The notes beneath the pieces were generated by a model. The model saw only the letters and a list, made by a program, of their open reading frames with translations. It was not told the origin of the DNA and did not search any database. A stretch of DNA of 22,300 bases from a virus: positions 1 to 22,300 of the IMG/VR virus record IMGVR_UViG_3300020421_000155, one strand, 5' to 3'. Numbering within the stretch: the stretch's first letter is position 1; every line of letters begins with the position of its first letter. The position numbers and the translations under genes were made by a program. Positions 7,363 to 15,264 of this stretch are shown in pieces.

Positions 7363-9456
7363 ATGGCAGAAGTAAAAGCTAAGGTACAAAAAGCAGTCAT
7401 TTATAAGATGATATCTTATAAAGGGAAGACTGGTGCGAACTCATATACTCCTTTAACAGCAGCACAGAGATTACCGAAGCATGAGAGAAGTATTTCTACA
7501 GGATTTACTACTGTTATTGCTGGTTTAAATGCACTTGGTGCTACTCTTAATAGCATTGCTAATAATGTTCAGAACATGTTAGAGTTCTGGAGAGATGCTA
7601 TAAGCACCCAGATTAGAGGACAGACTGACGTATTAAAGCAAGAGAAGAAGACGGATGTACAGGAGAAGAAACAGGAGAAGAAGAAAGAGAAATTACAATT
7701 TGATAGGAGAAAATTAGAGCAGAGGGAGAAGGATGCAACTCCAGTAAAGAAACCAAAGAAGTTTAAATCAACCTTAAAGAAGAAGGAGGATAAGAAGAAA
7801 CCTTCATGGTTGCAAACTCTTTTTGAAGCCTTAGGTACTTTGGTAACTATGGCAGTCTTCAAGATTGTAGCTGAAAATCCTGAGACTATTAATAAGTTAG
7901 TTAAGGTAATACTTGCTATAGGATCATTTGCTGCTAAGGCTATTGAATTCCTTGGTGGTCTAGCACTTGATGGTATTATTGATTTTCTTGAGAATCCAAT
8001 AAGTCTGAAAGGATTCTTTGGTATATTTAAGTTTCTACTTGGTGCTGTACCTTTATTTGCTGCATTTAAGTTTCTAAAAGATCCTGGTAAAGCTGTAGGA
8101 TTAGTCGGCAAGGTGATGGGTGGCATCATCAATGGTCTCAAACGAATGTTTGGGATGAATAGTAAGGCAGATAAATTAAAACAATTTAAACTTAAGAAGT
8201 TAGGAGGTCAGAAGGGTAACTTCTTTAGCACTAGAGGAGGTAAGATTGCCACTGGTCTAGGGTCTGGATTTGCTGCTGGTGCAGCAATTAAAGCCTCTGG
8301 AGGTACTAATGCTGAGGCAATAGGTGGTGGTGTTGGAGCAGCAGGTGGTCAAATGGCAGGTGCTGCTATAGGTAGTGCTATTGGTGGTCCTGCTGGTGGT
8401 ATGATTGGTGGTATGGTTGGTACCGTTGCAGGTGGTGCTGTTGGTAAAGCGATAGGTCCTTTGATAGAACCAATCGTTGGACCTGTGAAAGAATGGTTTG
8501 GTATGATTAGTAAGGTATTCAATGATGTATTAGCAGATATCAAGGAACCCCTAGAGGAATTCTTTACTACTCTTGGGAAGTTTATGAGTCAGATACTTGA
8601 AGTAGTAGAACCTCATCTACCATTGATTAGTAAGATAATCAGTGTAGGTCTGCAAGTAATGTTTGCACCTTTATTTTTAGGTATCAGAGCATTGACTGCG
8701 GTCATGAAATTATTTACAGGTGGGGACAAGAAGAAAGACGAGGATGTTAAACCTGCTAAGGGTAAGATGGATGGTGGTAAGGTACCACCTCTTGCTAAGG
8801 GTGGTTGGATAACTGGACCTCAGTCTGGATACCCAGTTTCCTTGGATAGTGGTAAATCTATATCATTCATAGGACATGGCACTGAGTGGGTAGGTAGAAA
8901 GAGAGCGAGTGGTGGATTTGTTATACCATTTGATACTCCTGCTACTAGGACTAATAGGAGTCTAACTTCTAGGAGATATAAAGAAGCAGCTAGAGGTGGG
9001 TATACCTTACCAAGCTATGCATGGGGTGGTAAATGGTTTAAGAATAAAGTAAGTCAGGTAAAGGATAGATTAGTTGATGAGGAGGGTAAACCAAAGGGTG
9101 CAATGAGATGGTTGGCAGGTGCTGCTGATCAGGCAACAGGTGGATTCTTTGACTTTGATAAGCAAGGTCATTCAATATATCAAGCATCTGGACAACTTCA
9201 GAAGGCAGGTGAGATCATAGAGGGATTAAAGCAGAAGAGTCAAGAATCTAAGAATAAGAAAATGAGAGAGGCATTAGAAAACTCTGCACCTATGGTTGTT
9301 AATGATGAAGCACCAGCAATGCAACAGGGAGGTAGTAGTGACTCATTCCCAGTAATAGTAGATAATTCTGAAGATCACTTAGATCAAGATAAGTATATAA
9401 GACCTAAGTTTGGTCTCATTGCTGAGTTCATGACAGACCCTGTGGAGTTTATGTAA
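7363..9456 (+). CDS. Tape-measure-like tail protein 2
   Basis: 697 residues. Order of parts: polar N-terminus; a very basic coiled coil (about residues 90-146, with KKxEKK runs); hydrophobic helices (about 150-265); a Gly/Ala stretch (about 295-366) of the GGxxGxxxGxAIGGPxG type; another hydrophobic region (about 395-450); then a Gly-rich beta segment (about 470-525) with LAKGGWITGPQSGYPVSLD and FIGHGTEWVG, a pattern frequent at the end of tape measure proteins of many phages. The layout mirrors the preceding gene. It starts three bases after that gene and its stop is followed directly by the gp27 ATG, so the three are clearly one transcription unit. The hydrophobic parts could also serve in genome delivery through the membrane. 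Confidence 0.7.
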   Translation: MAEVKAKVQKAVIYKMISYKGKTGANSYTPLTAAQRLPKHERSISTGFTTVIAGLNALGATLNSIANNVQNMLEFWRDAISTQIRGQTDVLKQEKKTDVQEKKQEKKKEKLQFDRRKLEQREKDATPVKKPKKFKSTLKKKEDKKKPSWLQTLFEALGTLVTMAVFKIVAENPETINKLVKVILAIGSFAAKAIEFLGGLALDGIIDFLENPISLKGFFGIFKFLLGAVPLFAAFKFLKDPGKAVGLVGKVMGGIINGLKRMFGMNSKADKLKQFKLKKLGGQKGNFFSTRGGKIATGLGSGFAAGAAIKASGGTNAEAIGGGVGAAGGQMAGAAIGSAIGGPAGGMIGGMVGTVAGGAVGKAIGPLIEPIVGPVKEWFGMISKVFNDVLADIKEPLEEFFTTLGKFMSQILEVVEPHLPLISKIISVGLQVMFAPLFLGIRALTAVMKLFTGGDKKKDEDVKPAKGKMDGGKVPPLAKGGWITGPQSGYPVSLDSGKSISFIGHGTEWVGRKRASGGFVIPFDTPATRTNRSLTSRRYKEAARGGYTLPSYAWGGKWFKNKVSQVKDRLVDEEGKPKGAMRWLAGAADQATGGFFDFDKQGHSIYQASGQLQKAGEIIEGLKQKSQESKNKKMREALENSAPMVVNDEAPAMQQGGSSDSFPVIVDNSEDHLDQDKYIRPKFGLIAEFMTDPVEFM

Positions 9457-11025
9457 ATGGTACTTAAAAAGTTTATAGACGAAGCAACTGGTGCTTGGAG
9501 AAATGTATCCTATGGTCTCAATAGGGAGGATAGCTTTGAGAGTGGATCTCCTAGAGAATATATACTGAAGCAATTGGAACTGGAGACCCATGATGGTGAT
9601 AAGTTTGACATTGAGAATATTGTAGTAGACTTCTCATATCATGAATCTATTGAGTCTGCCTTTCTTAGGTGTGATATTAGTATTGTAGATGCTGTTAACT
9701 TTTATCAGAGGTTGCAGGGTGGAGAGAAGATCTATATTAATATAGTTACTGCTACTGCTCTTGATAAGGAGCCATTGCAAACTATAATGCAGGTTTATAA
9801 GATTGGTAGTGTGATTAAAGCTGAGAGAGGACAAATGTATATACTACATTGTGTATCTCCAGAGATGTATCATGATGAGATGAATAAGGTATTCAAAGCG
9901 TTTGGACCATATGCTTCTGGGGATGCTGGCAAAGGAGGTGATGATGGTAAGACTAAGACTAAGGTAAAGATTGTACCTAAAGTTATTTGTGAGAAGTATC
10001 TTAAGTGTAAGGGTAATTCTAGGAAGGTTAAGGAAGCAAACTTCGAGCCTCATTCTCCATATAATTTTATAGCATGTAATTGGAAACCATCTGATACCAT
10101 AGCGTATCTCTCTGATAGGGTGACTAGGGAAACTGAGTCTAAAGGATCTAATAAACAGTCGGGTTTCTTATTCTGGGAGAATAGAAATGGATTTAACTTT
10201 AGATCTATTGATGGTATTGCTCAGGGTCATGCTTCTCAGGGCAATATATACACCTACTCCTATACTATGAAGGGTAATGAGGGTGTTGATGGTAGATATG
10301 CTATAGAAAATGTTGCTTATCCAGACAAATCAAATCATCTCTCAAATATGAGAATGGGTACCTATAAGAATTCTGCTATAGGTATATCAATGGGTGCACC
10401 TAAGAATAGTTACGCACCTGATTCTGGTAAGAAGGAGGAGGCAGATGCATCTGAAAGTGTTAATAGTGAGACTGCAACTGCTACTAGTGGTACTGGTATA
10501 AACCCCGCACCAGGCGGTACTATATCAGAGCCTAGGGTGTTAACTTTTAATAGTGTATTTGGTAAGGCGAATAAGGTTACAGCAGCTAAGGGTGGGAAAG
10601 CAGCACCACCAATTGTAATTCCAGATTTCTTTGACATTGATAAGTCAAAACCTACTAGGATGAAGATAAGAGCTCTACCTGGATTAATTCATCAACCTGA
10701 CAAAGCAAATCCGAATAACGGAACAAATCCTGATGTTGACATAATGGCAGTTGCACAATATGCCTCGGCAAGGTATAATTTATTGAAGACGATCAAGTTG
10801 AATATTACCGTTCCTGGTAATAGTGAGTTAACAGCAGGATCTTTAATTAAAGTATTGATACCTGCATCGTTGCAAGATGGTGATAATGTCCAACTAGATC
10901 AACAGTTTAGTGGGTTATATGTTATTGCTGGACTGACTCATATCTGGCGTAGGACTGGTTTAACTACCAAATTATTCTTGGTTAGAGATTCAAAACCTTG
11001 GTCATCTAAGAAAAAGACAGCATAA
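9457..11025 (+). CDS. gp27: Baseplate hub protein gp27
   Basis: 522 residues. gp27 is the trimeric hub ring that holds the gp5 spike and adapts to the six-fold tube. The N-terminal third shows the family pattern: YILKQLELETHDGDKFDIENIVVDFSYHESIES, then CDISIVDAVNFYQRLQGGEKIYINI (start of the first tube-like barrel), then VYKIGSVIKAERGQMYILHCVSPEMYHDE. The last 100 residues include SELTAGSLIKVLIPAS and GLYVIAGLTHIWRRTGLTTKLFLVRDS, the usual end strands. T4 gp27 is 391 residues; the excess is a low-complexity insert (about residues 325-365, Ala/Ser/Thr/Gly rich). The usual partner gp5 follows, but two metabolic genes are placed between them. The ATG directly abuts the preceding stop. Confidence 0.82.
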   Translation: MVLKKFIDEATGAWRNVSYGLNREDSFESGSPREYILKQLELETHDGDKFDIENIVVDFSYHESIESAFLRCDISIVDAVNFYQRLQGGEKIYINIVTATALDKEPLQTIMQVYKIGSVIKAERGQMYILHCVSPEMYHDEMNKVFKAFGPYASGDAGKGGDDGKTKTKVKIVPKVICEKYLKCKGNSRKVKEANFEPHSPYNFIACNWKPSDTIAYLSDRVTRETESKGSNKQSGFLFWENRNGFNFRSIDGIAQGHASQGNIYTYSYTMKGNEGVDGRYAIENVAYPDKSNHLSNMRMGTYKNSAIGISMGAPKNSYAPDSGKKEEADASESVNSETATATSGTGINPAPGGTISEPRVLTFNSVFGKANKVTAAKGGKAAPPIVIPDFFDIDKSKPTRMKIRALPGLIHQPDKANPNNGTNPDVDIMAVAQYASARYNLLKTIKLNITVPGNSELTAGSLIKVLIPASLQDGDNVQLDQQFSGLYVIAGLTHIWRRTGLTTKLFLVRDSKPWSSKKKTA

Positions 11026-11028
11026 ATA
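11021..11028 (+). promoter_or_regulatory. Putative late promoter CATAAATA before cp12
   Basis: CATAAATA differs from TATAAATA only at the first, variable base. It contains the gp27 stop (TAA at 11023-11025) and lies 12 bases before the first cp12 ATG. A transcript from it would start around 11034. NATAAATA also occurs by chance inside genes (for example at 3478), so the position at a gene junction is the main support. Confidence 0.45.
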
Positions 11029-11040
11029 ACTATACAGCAT

Positions 11041-11280
11041 ATGGAAAGTAAAATGCAAACCATAGAACAGCATATTGAGCATGATAAGGAATTGATTTCA
11101 GATCCTACACTTAATCCTGCTGCACGTAGACATTACAAAGAAGAGCTACACGAATTACAAGAGTATGTCGGGCACCATGCGAAAGAGATTGAAGCAGGTG
11201 ATCACCACGATCCAAACGCTCTAGAACTATTTTGTGACATGCACCCTGATGAGCCTGAGTGCTTAGTATACGACGACTAA
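11041..11280 (+). CDS. cp12: CP12-like Calvin cycle inhibitor
   Basis: 79 residues. The C-terminus ALELFCDMHPDEPECLVYDD matches the hallmark CP12 end: two Cys with eight residues between them (C-D-x-x-P-x-x-x-E-C) followed by a terminal VYDD. In cyanobacteria CP12 is a small disordered protein that joins GAPDH and phosphoribulokinase into an inactive complex; phage CP12 is known as an auxiliary gene that slows carbon fixation. The N-terminal Cys pair of canonical CP12 is absent: Ser and Ala stand at those places (ISDPTLNPAA). The helix EELHELQEYVGHH corresponds to the usual VEELQAExSH core. An internal ATG at 11053 has a better ribosome site (GGAAAG at 11043) and may be the real start, giving 75 residues. 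Located between gp27 and gp5, followed without gap by cpeT. Confidence 0.85.
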   Translation: MESKMQTIEQHIEHDKELISDPTLNPAARRHYKEELHELQEYVGHHAKEIEAGDHHDPNALELFCDMHPDEPECLVYDD

Positions 11281-11736
11281 ATGGAATTTAATAATGTAGT
11301 GGGTCACTACAGGAATAGAGATCAAGCATACTCTAATCCTGCATCGTGGCCCCAGATTGACATACGAATCAGTGAACCTAGTTATGGCATCCTATTAGCT
11401 AAGTCGTGGTATAAGTATAAGGGAGAAGACGAGCCATATAACTATATACAGTACGATTGGCAGAGGATGGATGCAAACATCGTATATACTAAAACTACTA
11501 ATCTTATCACTAATACTCCTTCCTGTTCTTTCATTTGGAACTGGGATGGAATTTGGTGGAACGGTAATACTGATGGAGAATGCATCCAAGGTCCTACAAG
11601 GATGGTCTCGAAAATAAGATTCAATGGAAAGGAGTATCGTGCTATTGATACTGGATATGATTTAGAGACAGGTAAATTCCGATGGGGTAAAGAAGAGTCG
11701 GAAGGTGAGTTTGTCTTTAAAAGACTTGATAAATAA
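11281..11736 (+). CDS. cpeT: CpeT-like phycobiliprotein lyase
   Basis: 151 residues of the CpeT/CpcT type, a beta-barrel (lipocalin-like) lyase that attaches or handles bilin chromophores on phycobiliproteins of the light-harvesting antenna. Recognisable features are the start GHYRNRDQAYSNPASWPQI, the LLAKSWYKYKGEDEPYNYI strand pair, the SCSFIWNWDGIWWNGNTDGEC segment with a Cys pair, and the C-terminal YRAIDTGYDLETGKFRWGKEESEGEF block. Phage versions are shorter than host CpeT (about 200 residues) and lack the C-terminal extension, as here. The ATG follows the cp12 stop directly, so cp12 and cpeT form a two-gene unit; its stop is embedded in a late-promoter-like GATAAATA that precedes gp5. 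Confidence 0.87.
   Translation: MEFNNVVGHYRNRDQAYSNPASWPQIDIRISEPSYGILLAKSWYKYKGEDEPYNYIQYDWQRMDANIVYTKTTNLITNTPSCSFIWNWDGIWWNGNTDGECIQGPTRMVSKIRFNGKEYRAIDTGYDLETGKFRWGKEESEGEFVFKRLDK
11728..11735 (+). promoter_or_regulatory. Putative late promoter GATAAATA before gp5
   Basis: GATAAATA overlaps the last codons of cpeT (stop TAA at 11734-11736) and stands 18 bases before the gp5 ATG. It fits the NATAAATA pattern of T4-type late promoters. A copy of the same 8-mer occurs inside a fibre gene at 19684, so chance is possible. Confidence 0.42.
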
Positions 11737-11753
11737 AAGAAAACTATAATACG

Positions 11754-14486
11754 ATGGCAGTACGTACTGATTATCTTGGAAGAGATGGATACACCTGGTG
11801 GGTAGGAGAGGTCGAGGACATTGAAGACCCCTCTGAGATCGGGCGTGTCAAGGTGCGTATTCTTGGTTGGTATACTGGTAGTGGTGATTCTGAGGCATAC
11901 TTAAAAGAAGTCCCTACAAAAGTCCTTCCTTGGGCTACAGTATTATTACCTTGCGATCAACCACAAGTTAAGTCAAGTGGTACCACAACAGAATTACAGT
12001 GTGGTGCATGGGTATTAGGATTCTTCCTTGATGGTGAAGAAGCAAATATGCCATGTGTGTTGGGTGCGTTTAGAGGATTCCAACAACAGAAAGCGGATGC
12101 AATGACTACCATTGCTGATCCCACAGTAGCAACGAAATTAAAAGTTAATAATGCTAAAGCTGATAACTTAGCTGGTCAACTTCAGAAGGATGGTTCACCA
12201 TTCCCTAAGACACCCAAGACACCTGCTAGTCCTAAAGGAGCAATCGAGGAGGCAAGAGGTGCTGGTATTAATGCTGCTGAGGTAAGAGTACCAGGTAATG
12301 CTGTAACTAATCCTTCCAAACCGCCAGTAAATGCCCAGTCTATTGCTGATGGTGTTGCTGGTCCTGCTGGTAAGGGATTCGCTACTGATATGAAGAGGAT
12401 GCTCACTGAGTTAGGTGAGATGTCTGCTGCACTAGGATCTGGTCCTGGTGGATTTGTATCTGTTATTACTGGTAATCCAGTAGCAGGTGATAAGGTTAGA
12501 CAGCACCTTAGTCAGACAATGGGATTCCTTTCTGCTGGTATAGCAGGTATTCTTGCACCTCTTAAGGAGATGTTAGCGAAGTTAATCGCTGAGGTTGTAG
12601 GAATGCTGGTTAAGATTGTTTCCCAGTTTATTCCTGTCGTAGTGGTGCAACTACTGATGACATTCCTAGAGCAGATCTTTGCTCTATTCTGTGCTAAGAC
12701 ACCAATGTGGTTGGGACTGGTGAAGGGAGCACTGAGTGATACGGCAAACTTTGCTAACCAAATGGCAAGTCTTGCTGTAGATAAGATTGCTCAGAGTGAG
12801 ATTGCTGGTAAGGTTGACTCTGCTGTTAAAGGTTTAAGTAATCGTATCTTAGATGGTATCACTAATGCGATGAATCGTGTTAAGGGTGTTGCTGGTGATG
12901 TAATCTCTGCTATTGGTAGTGCTAAGGGTGCTGCTGGTCTAGGTGAGATGGGTGAAACCGTTAAGATGATATTTGAGTTTGACTTTACCTCACTAGACTG
13001 GGGTAGTTTGATGCAGATCCTTCTTGCTATTCTAGGTGCTCTATTTAAGAAGAGTTGTAATAGAAGTATAAAACGTCCCAAATCTAAGGCATGGTTCCCT
13101 CTCATAGGTACGACAGAATGTGATAACTTAGAGGATGCTATTAAGGGTACAGGGTATGAGAATGTTGATGACCTTTATAGTGAAGGTACATCTGTATTAA
13201 ATATGGCTCATGAAGGAGAGCATGGTAGTTATATTGATAAGATGTTTGAGGATACTAATCCTTACTTACAACAGACATATAGTGCACTGAATGGCACAAG
13301 AATTATAGATGATGCTACACCAGAGAAAGAGAAGAGGATGGTTACTGGTCCTGGTGGTGTAAGTAGTTTTGAAGATAAGTTTGGTAACAGACATACTAGT
13401 GTACCTAACAATGAAACCAAGATCATCTCTAAAGATAAGTGTGAGAATATTAAAGGTAACTATGCATTAACAATAGAGAAGGACATGTATCTCAAGGTAA
13501 TGGGTAACCTACACCTTGAAGTTACTGGAGCTTGGAATACACATGTTTCTCAGGGACCAGGTGCAGAAGCATCGGGTGATTCTAAGTCACCTGATACTAG
13601 TGGTACTGGTGGAGCAACATCACAGGTTGATACTGCTGTGACTTCTGGTCAGGTATCAGCAGATATTGTAGAGCAAGCAAGGACAGGTCAGGTTAGTGAT
13701 TCTGGACAGGCAAGTGTGACTGCTGCTGAGACTAGTGAATTGTATACTTCCGATAAGAGAAGGAGAGAAGTATTAGCTTCTAAGAATATAGGTGGTTTCT
13801 ATCCTGTAGATAAGATTCCATTTGCACCTGGATCAGATTATATGGGTAGGACTGCATTTGGACCTCAGTTAGCAGGAGGATTAACATCAGATACTGAGCA
13901 GAAATCATCCTCTAGATTTGAAGGTGATCGTGACATATCAGTAGGTGGTGAGTATAAGGTGCAGGGTGCTAAGGTCAGTTATGCTGCTATTGAGTCTATG
14001 TCTATTAACTCTCAGACTGTTAAGATTGAGGGTAATACTATTGAGAATATCGCTGATGGTGAGATAATCAACCAGGCCAACTGGATAACATCATTCTTAA
14101 ACTCTGGAAGATTTGAGTTTATTGCATTATTCAACCCAACCTCATCATCTTTGACTGGTCAGTTTACTATGGTTAAGGGTGCTATCGTTGATATCACTAC
14201 AGACACACCATTTCCAGCAATTGCACCACCTGCACAGGTTAGAATCACAGTAGGTACTACAATGCCTGGTAGTATGGCAGATGTACTGACTGGATCTCAG
14301 AATGCTTTCCACGCAACATTTATTACCGCACCTACTGGTGTTATTGCTGAGTTTGTACCACAGGGTGCTATCATTAACCAGTGTAACAGTGGTATGGGAG
14401 CATACGTGGTCAACAGTGGTTACTTGGCAGTTGGATGCTCTTCTGGTCCTTGTCAGGTCTTCGGGTTACCAATTCTACTAAACTAG
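11754..14486 (+). CDS. gp5: Baseplate hub spike gp5, without recognisable lysozyme domain
   Basis: 910 residues. Residues about 1-125 are the gp5 OB-fold: GWWxGxVED-type start, DPSEIGRVKVRILGWY, VLPWATVLLPCDQP, then CGAWVLGFFLDGEEANMPCVLGAFRG. Residues about 537-600 are the needle-type beta-helix, with SSFEDKFGNRHTS and alternating short strands (KIISKDKCENIKGNYALTI); a second similar piece lies near 725-775 (DISVGGEYKVQGAKVSY). Between OB-fold and needle T4 gp5 has a T4-lysozyme domain; here I find no lysozyme motif. Instead residues about 256-323 are strongly hydrophobic (GILAPLKEMLAKLIAEVVGML and following), with a second short hydrophobic helix near 420-436. The last 100 residues (NQCNSGMGAYVVNSGYLAVGC) are not recognised. 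T4 gp5 has 575 residues. The protein pierces the outer membrane and, with gp27, forms the hub. Confidence 0.82.
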   Translation: MAVRTDYLGRDGYTWWVGEVEDIEDPSEIGRVKVRILGWYTGSGDSEAYLKEVPTKVLPWATVLLPCDQPQVKSSGTTTELQCGAWVLGFFLDGEEANMPCVLGAFRGFQQQKADAMTTIADPTVATKLKVNNAKADNLAGQLQKDGSPFPKTPKTPASPKGAIEEARGAGINAAEVRVPGNAVTNPSKPPVNAQSIADGVAGPAGKGFATDMKRMLTELGEMSAALGSGPGGFVSVITGNPVAGDKVRQHLSQTMGFLSAGIAGILAPLKEMLAKLIAEVVGMLVKIVSQFIPVVVVQLLMTFLEQIFALFCAKTPMWLGLVKGALSDTANFANQMASLAVDKIAQSEIAGKVDSAVKGLSNRILDGITNAMNRVKGVAGDVISAIGSAKGAAGLGEMGETVKMIFEFDFTSLDWGSLMQILLAILGALFKKSCNRSIKRPKSKAWFPLIGTTECDNLEDAIKGTGYENVDDLYSEGTSVLNMAHEGEHGSYIDKMFEDTNPYLQQTYSALNGTRIIDDATPEKEKRMVTGPGGVSSFEDKFGNRHTSVPNNETKIISKDKCENIKGNYALTIEKDMYLKVMGNLHLEVTGAWNTHVSQGPGAEASGDSKSPDTSGTGGATSQVDTAVTSGQVSADIVEQARTGQVSDSGQASVTAAETSELYTSDKRRREVLASKNIGGFYPVDKIPFAPGSDYMGRTAFGPQLAGGLTSDTEQKSSSRFEGDRDISVGGEYKVQGAKVSYAAIESMSINSQTVKIEGNTIENIADGEIINQANWITSFLNSGRFEFIALFNPTSSSLTGQFTMVKGAIVDITTDTPFPAIAPPAQVRITVGTTMPGSMADVLTGSQNAFHATFITAPTGVIAEFVPQGAIINQCNSGMGAYVVNSGYLAVGCSSGPCQVFGLPILLN

Positions 14487-14487
14487 C

Positions 14488-14516
14488 TTGACAAGTGGTT
14501 AGGACTGATATATACT
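14488..14516 (+). promoter_or_regulatory. Sigma70-type promoter TTGACA-N17-TATACT
   Basis: A perfect -35 hexamer TTGACA (14488-14493) and a 5-of-6 -10 hexamer TATACT (14511-14516) are 17 bases apart, the optimal spacing. The predicted start is near 14523, 15 bases before the first ATG of the small-gene operon. It starts two bases after the gp5 stop codon. This is the strongest host-type promoter I saw in the window and marks the genes behind it as early or host-polymerase-read. Confidence 0.85.
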
Positions 14517-14537
14517 GTATTCAGTGACCCATCCAAC

Positions 14538-14741
14538 ATGGCAGAGATAACAGGAGATACAGACACCTATCTGGAGCATATTTGGATAGATGTGAGCAAG
14601 AGAGAAGTAAAGATCATGGATAATGAGGGATATGATGAGATTGTGACGTGGGAGTTCAGTGAAGACGGAGTGGATGGGTTCACTGAAACATTACAGCACT
14701 TTAAACGCTTAGTCCCAGACGATATGATAACATACCTATGA
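14538..14741 (+). CDS. Small acidic protein, first gene of the talC operon
   Basis: 67 residues, strongly acidic, not recognised. The pattern is a beta hairpin (YLEHIWIDVSKREVKIMDNEG, then YDEIVTWEFSEDGVDGF) followed by a helix (TETLQHFKRLVPDDMITYL), a compact fold seen in small phage regulators, but no family can be named. It is the first ORF behind the TTGACA/TATACT promoter, with a leader of about 15 bases and no Shine-Dalgarno sequence. Its stop overlaps the next start (ATGA at 14738-14741). Confidence 0.7.
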   Translation: MAEITGDTDTYLEHIWIDVSKREVKIMDNEGYDEIVTWEFSEDGVDGFTETLQHFKRLVPDDMITYL

Positions 14742-15001
14742 ATATCATTAATCTAACACAGGGGGAATTCGAGGAGAATGTCCCCTTTTCTCTTAGACTG
14801 GTAGAGAAGGGCAATACCTTGAAGGTTACGACTAACAATGGTGTTGTATGTATTATCTCACCAGTAGCATCTGTTGCTCAAGACCCTGAAGCACCTGATC
14901 TAAATATTCCAAAACCTGATGAGTTTGTTCCAGATCCCGTTGGTACACGTGCCTATGTGGATGGTGCACTCGCACAGATGACACAAGACTTGATGACATG
15001 A
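14738..15001 (+). CDS. Small protein of unknown function
   Basis: 87 residues, not recognised. The N-terminal 55 residues look beta-rich (FSLRLVEKGNTLKVTTNNGVVCIISP), the C-terminal part is Pro/Asp-rich (PEAPDLNIPKPDEFVPDP) and ends in a short helix. It overlaps its neighbours by four bases on both sides (ATGA), so it is translated as part of the operon. No signal peptide or membrane segment. Confidence 0.65.
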   Translation: MNIINLTQGEFEENVPFSLRLVEKGNTLKVTTNNGVVCIISPVASVAQDPEAPDLNIPKPDEFVPDPVGTRAYVDGALAQMTQDLMT

Positions 15002-15264
15002 AAGGACGTATCACCCGCAATTATTGCTACCTAAATGGTAAAGTAGTTGATATGTGGTACATCCAAGGCATCCCTTTCACATTTGAGGAGTTACCTCAAG
15101 CAATGGCAGAATTGGATGAAGTTGAAGAAGAGGCAGCAGACGCTAGAGGTTATAGTATGGAGGACATGTATAAATGGTCCGACTATCTAATAGCAGAGCA
15201 GTGTCACCCACTACTGTTTACAGTAGAAGATTTTATTGAAAACTATGAGGAGGTTCCTGAGTGA
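14998..15264 (+). CDS. Small acidic helical protein upstream of talC
   Basis: 88 residues, not recognised. It begins with short strands (MKGRITRNYCYLNGKVVDMWYIQG) and continues as acidic helix (LPQAMAELDEVEEEAADARGYSMEDM), with aromatic residues toward the end. The ATG overlaps the preceding stop, and its own end carries the strong ribosome site GAGGAGG (15247-15253) for talC, whose GTG overlaps its stop (GTGA). Confidence 0.65.
   Translation: MKGRITRNYCYLNGKVVDMWYIQGIPFTFEELPQAMAELDEVEEEAADARGYSMEDMYKWSDYLIAEQCHPLLFTVEDFIENYEEVPE

Noticed and set aside
10736-10764. TTGACA with 17-base spacing to TATGCC inside gp27
   Set aside because: The -10 matches at only four of six bases and it lies within coding sequence with no gene start nearby; most likely chance.
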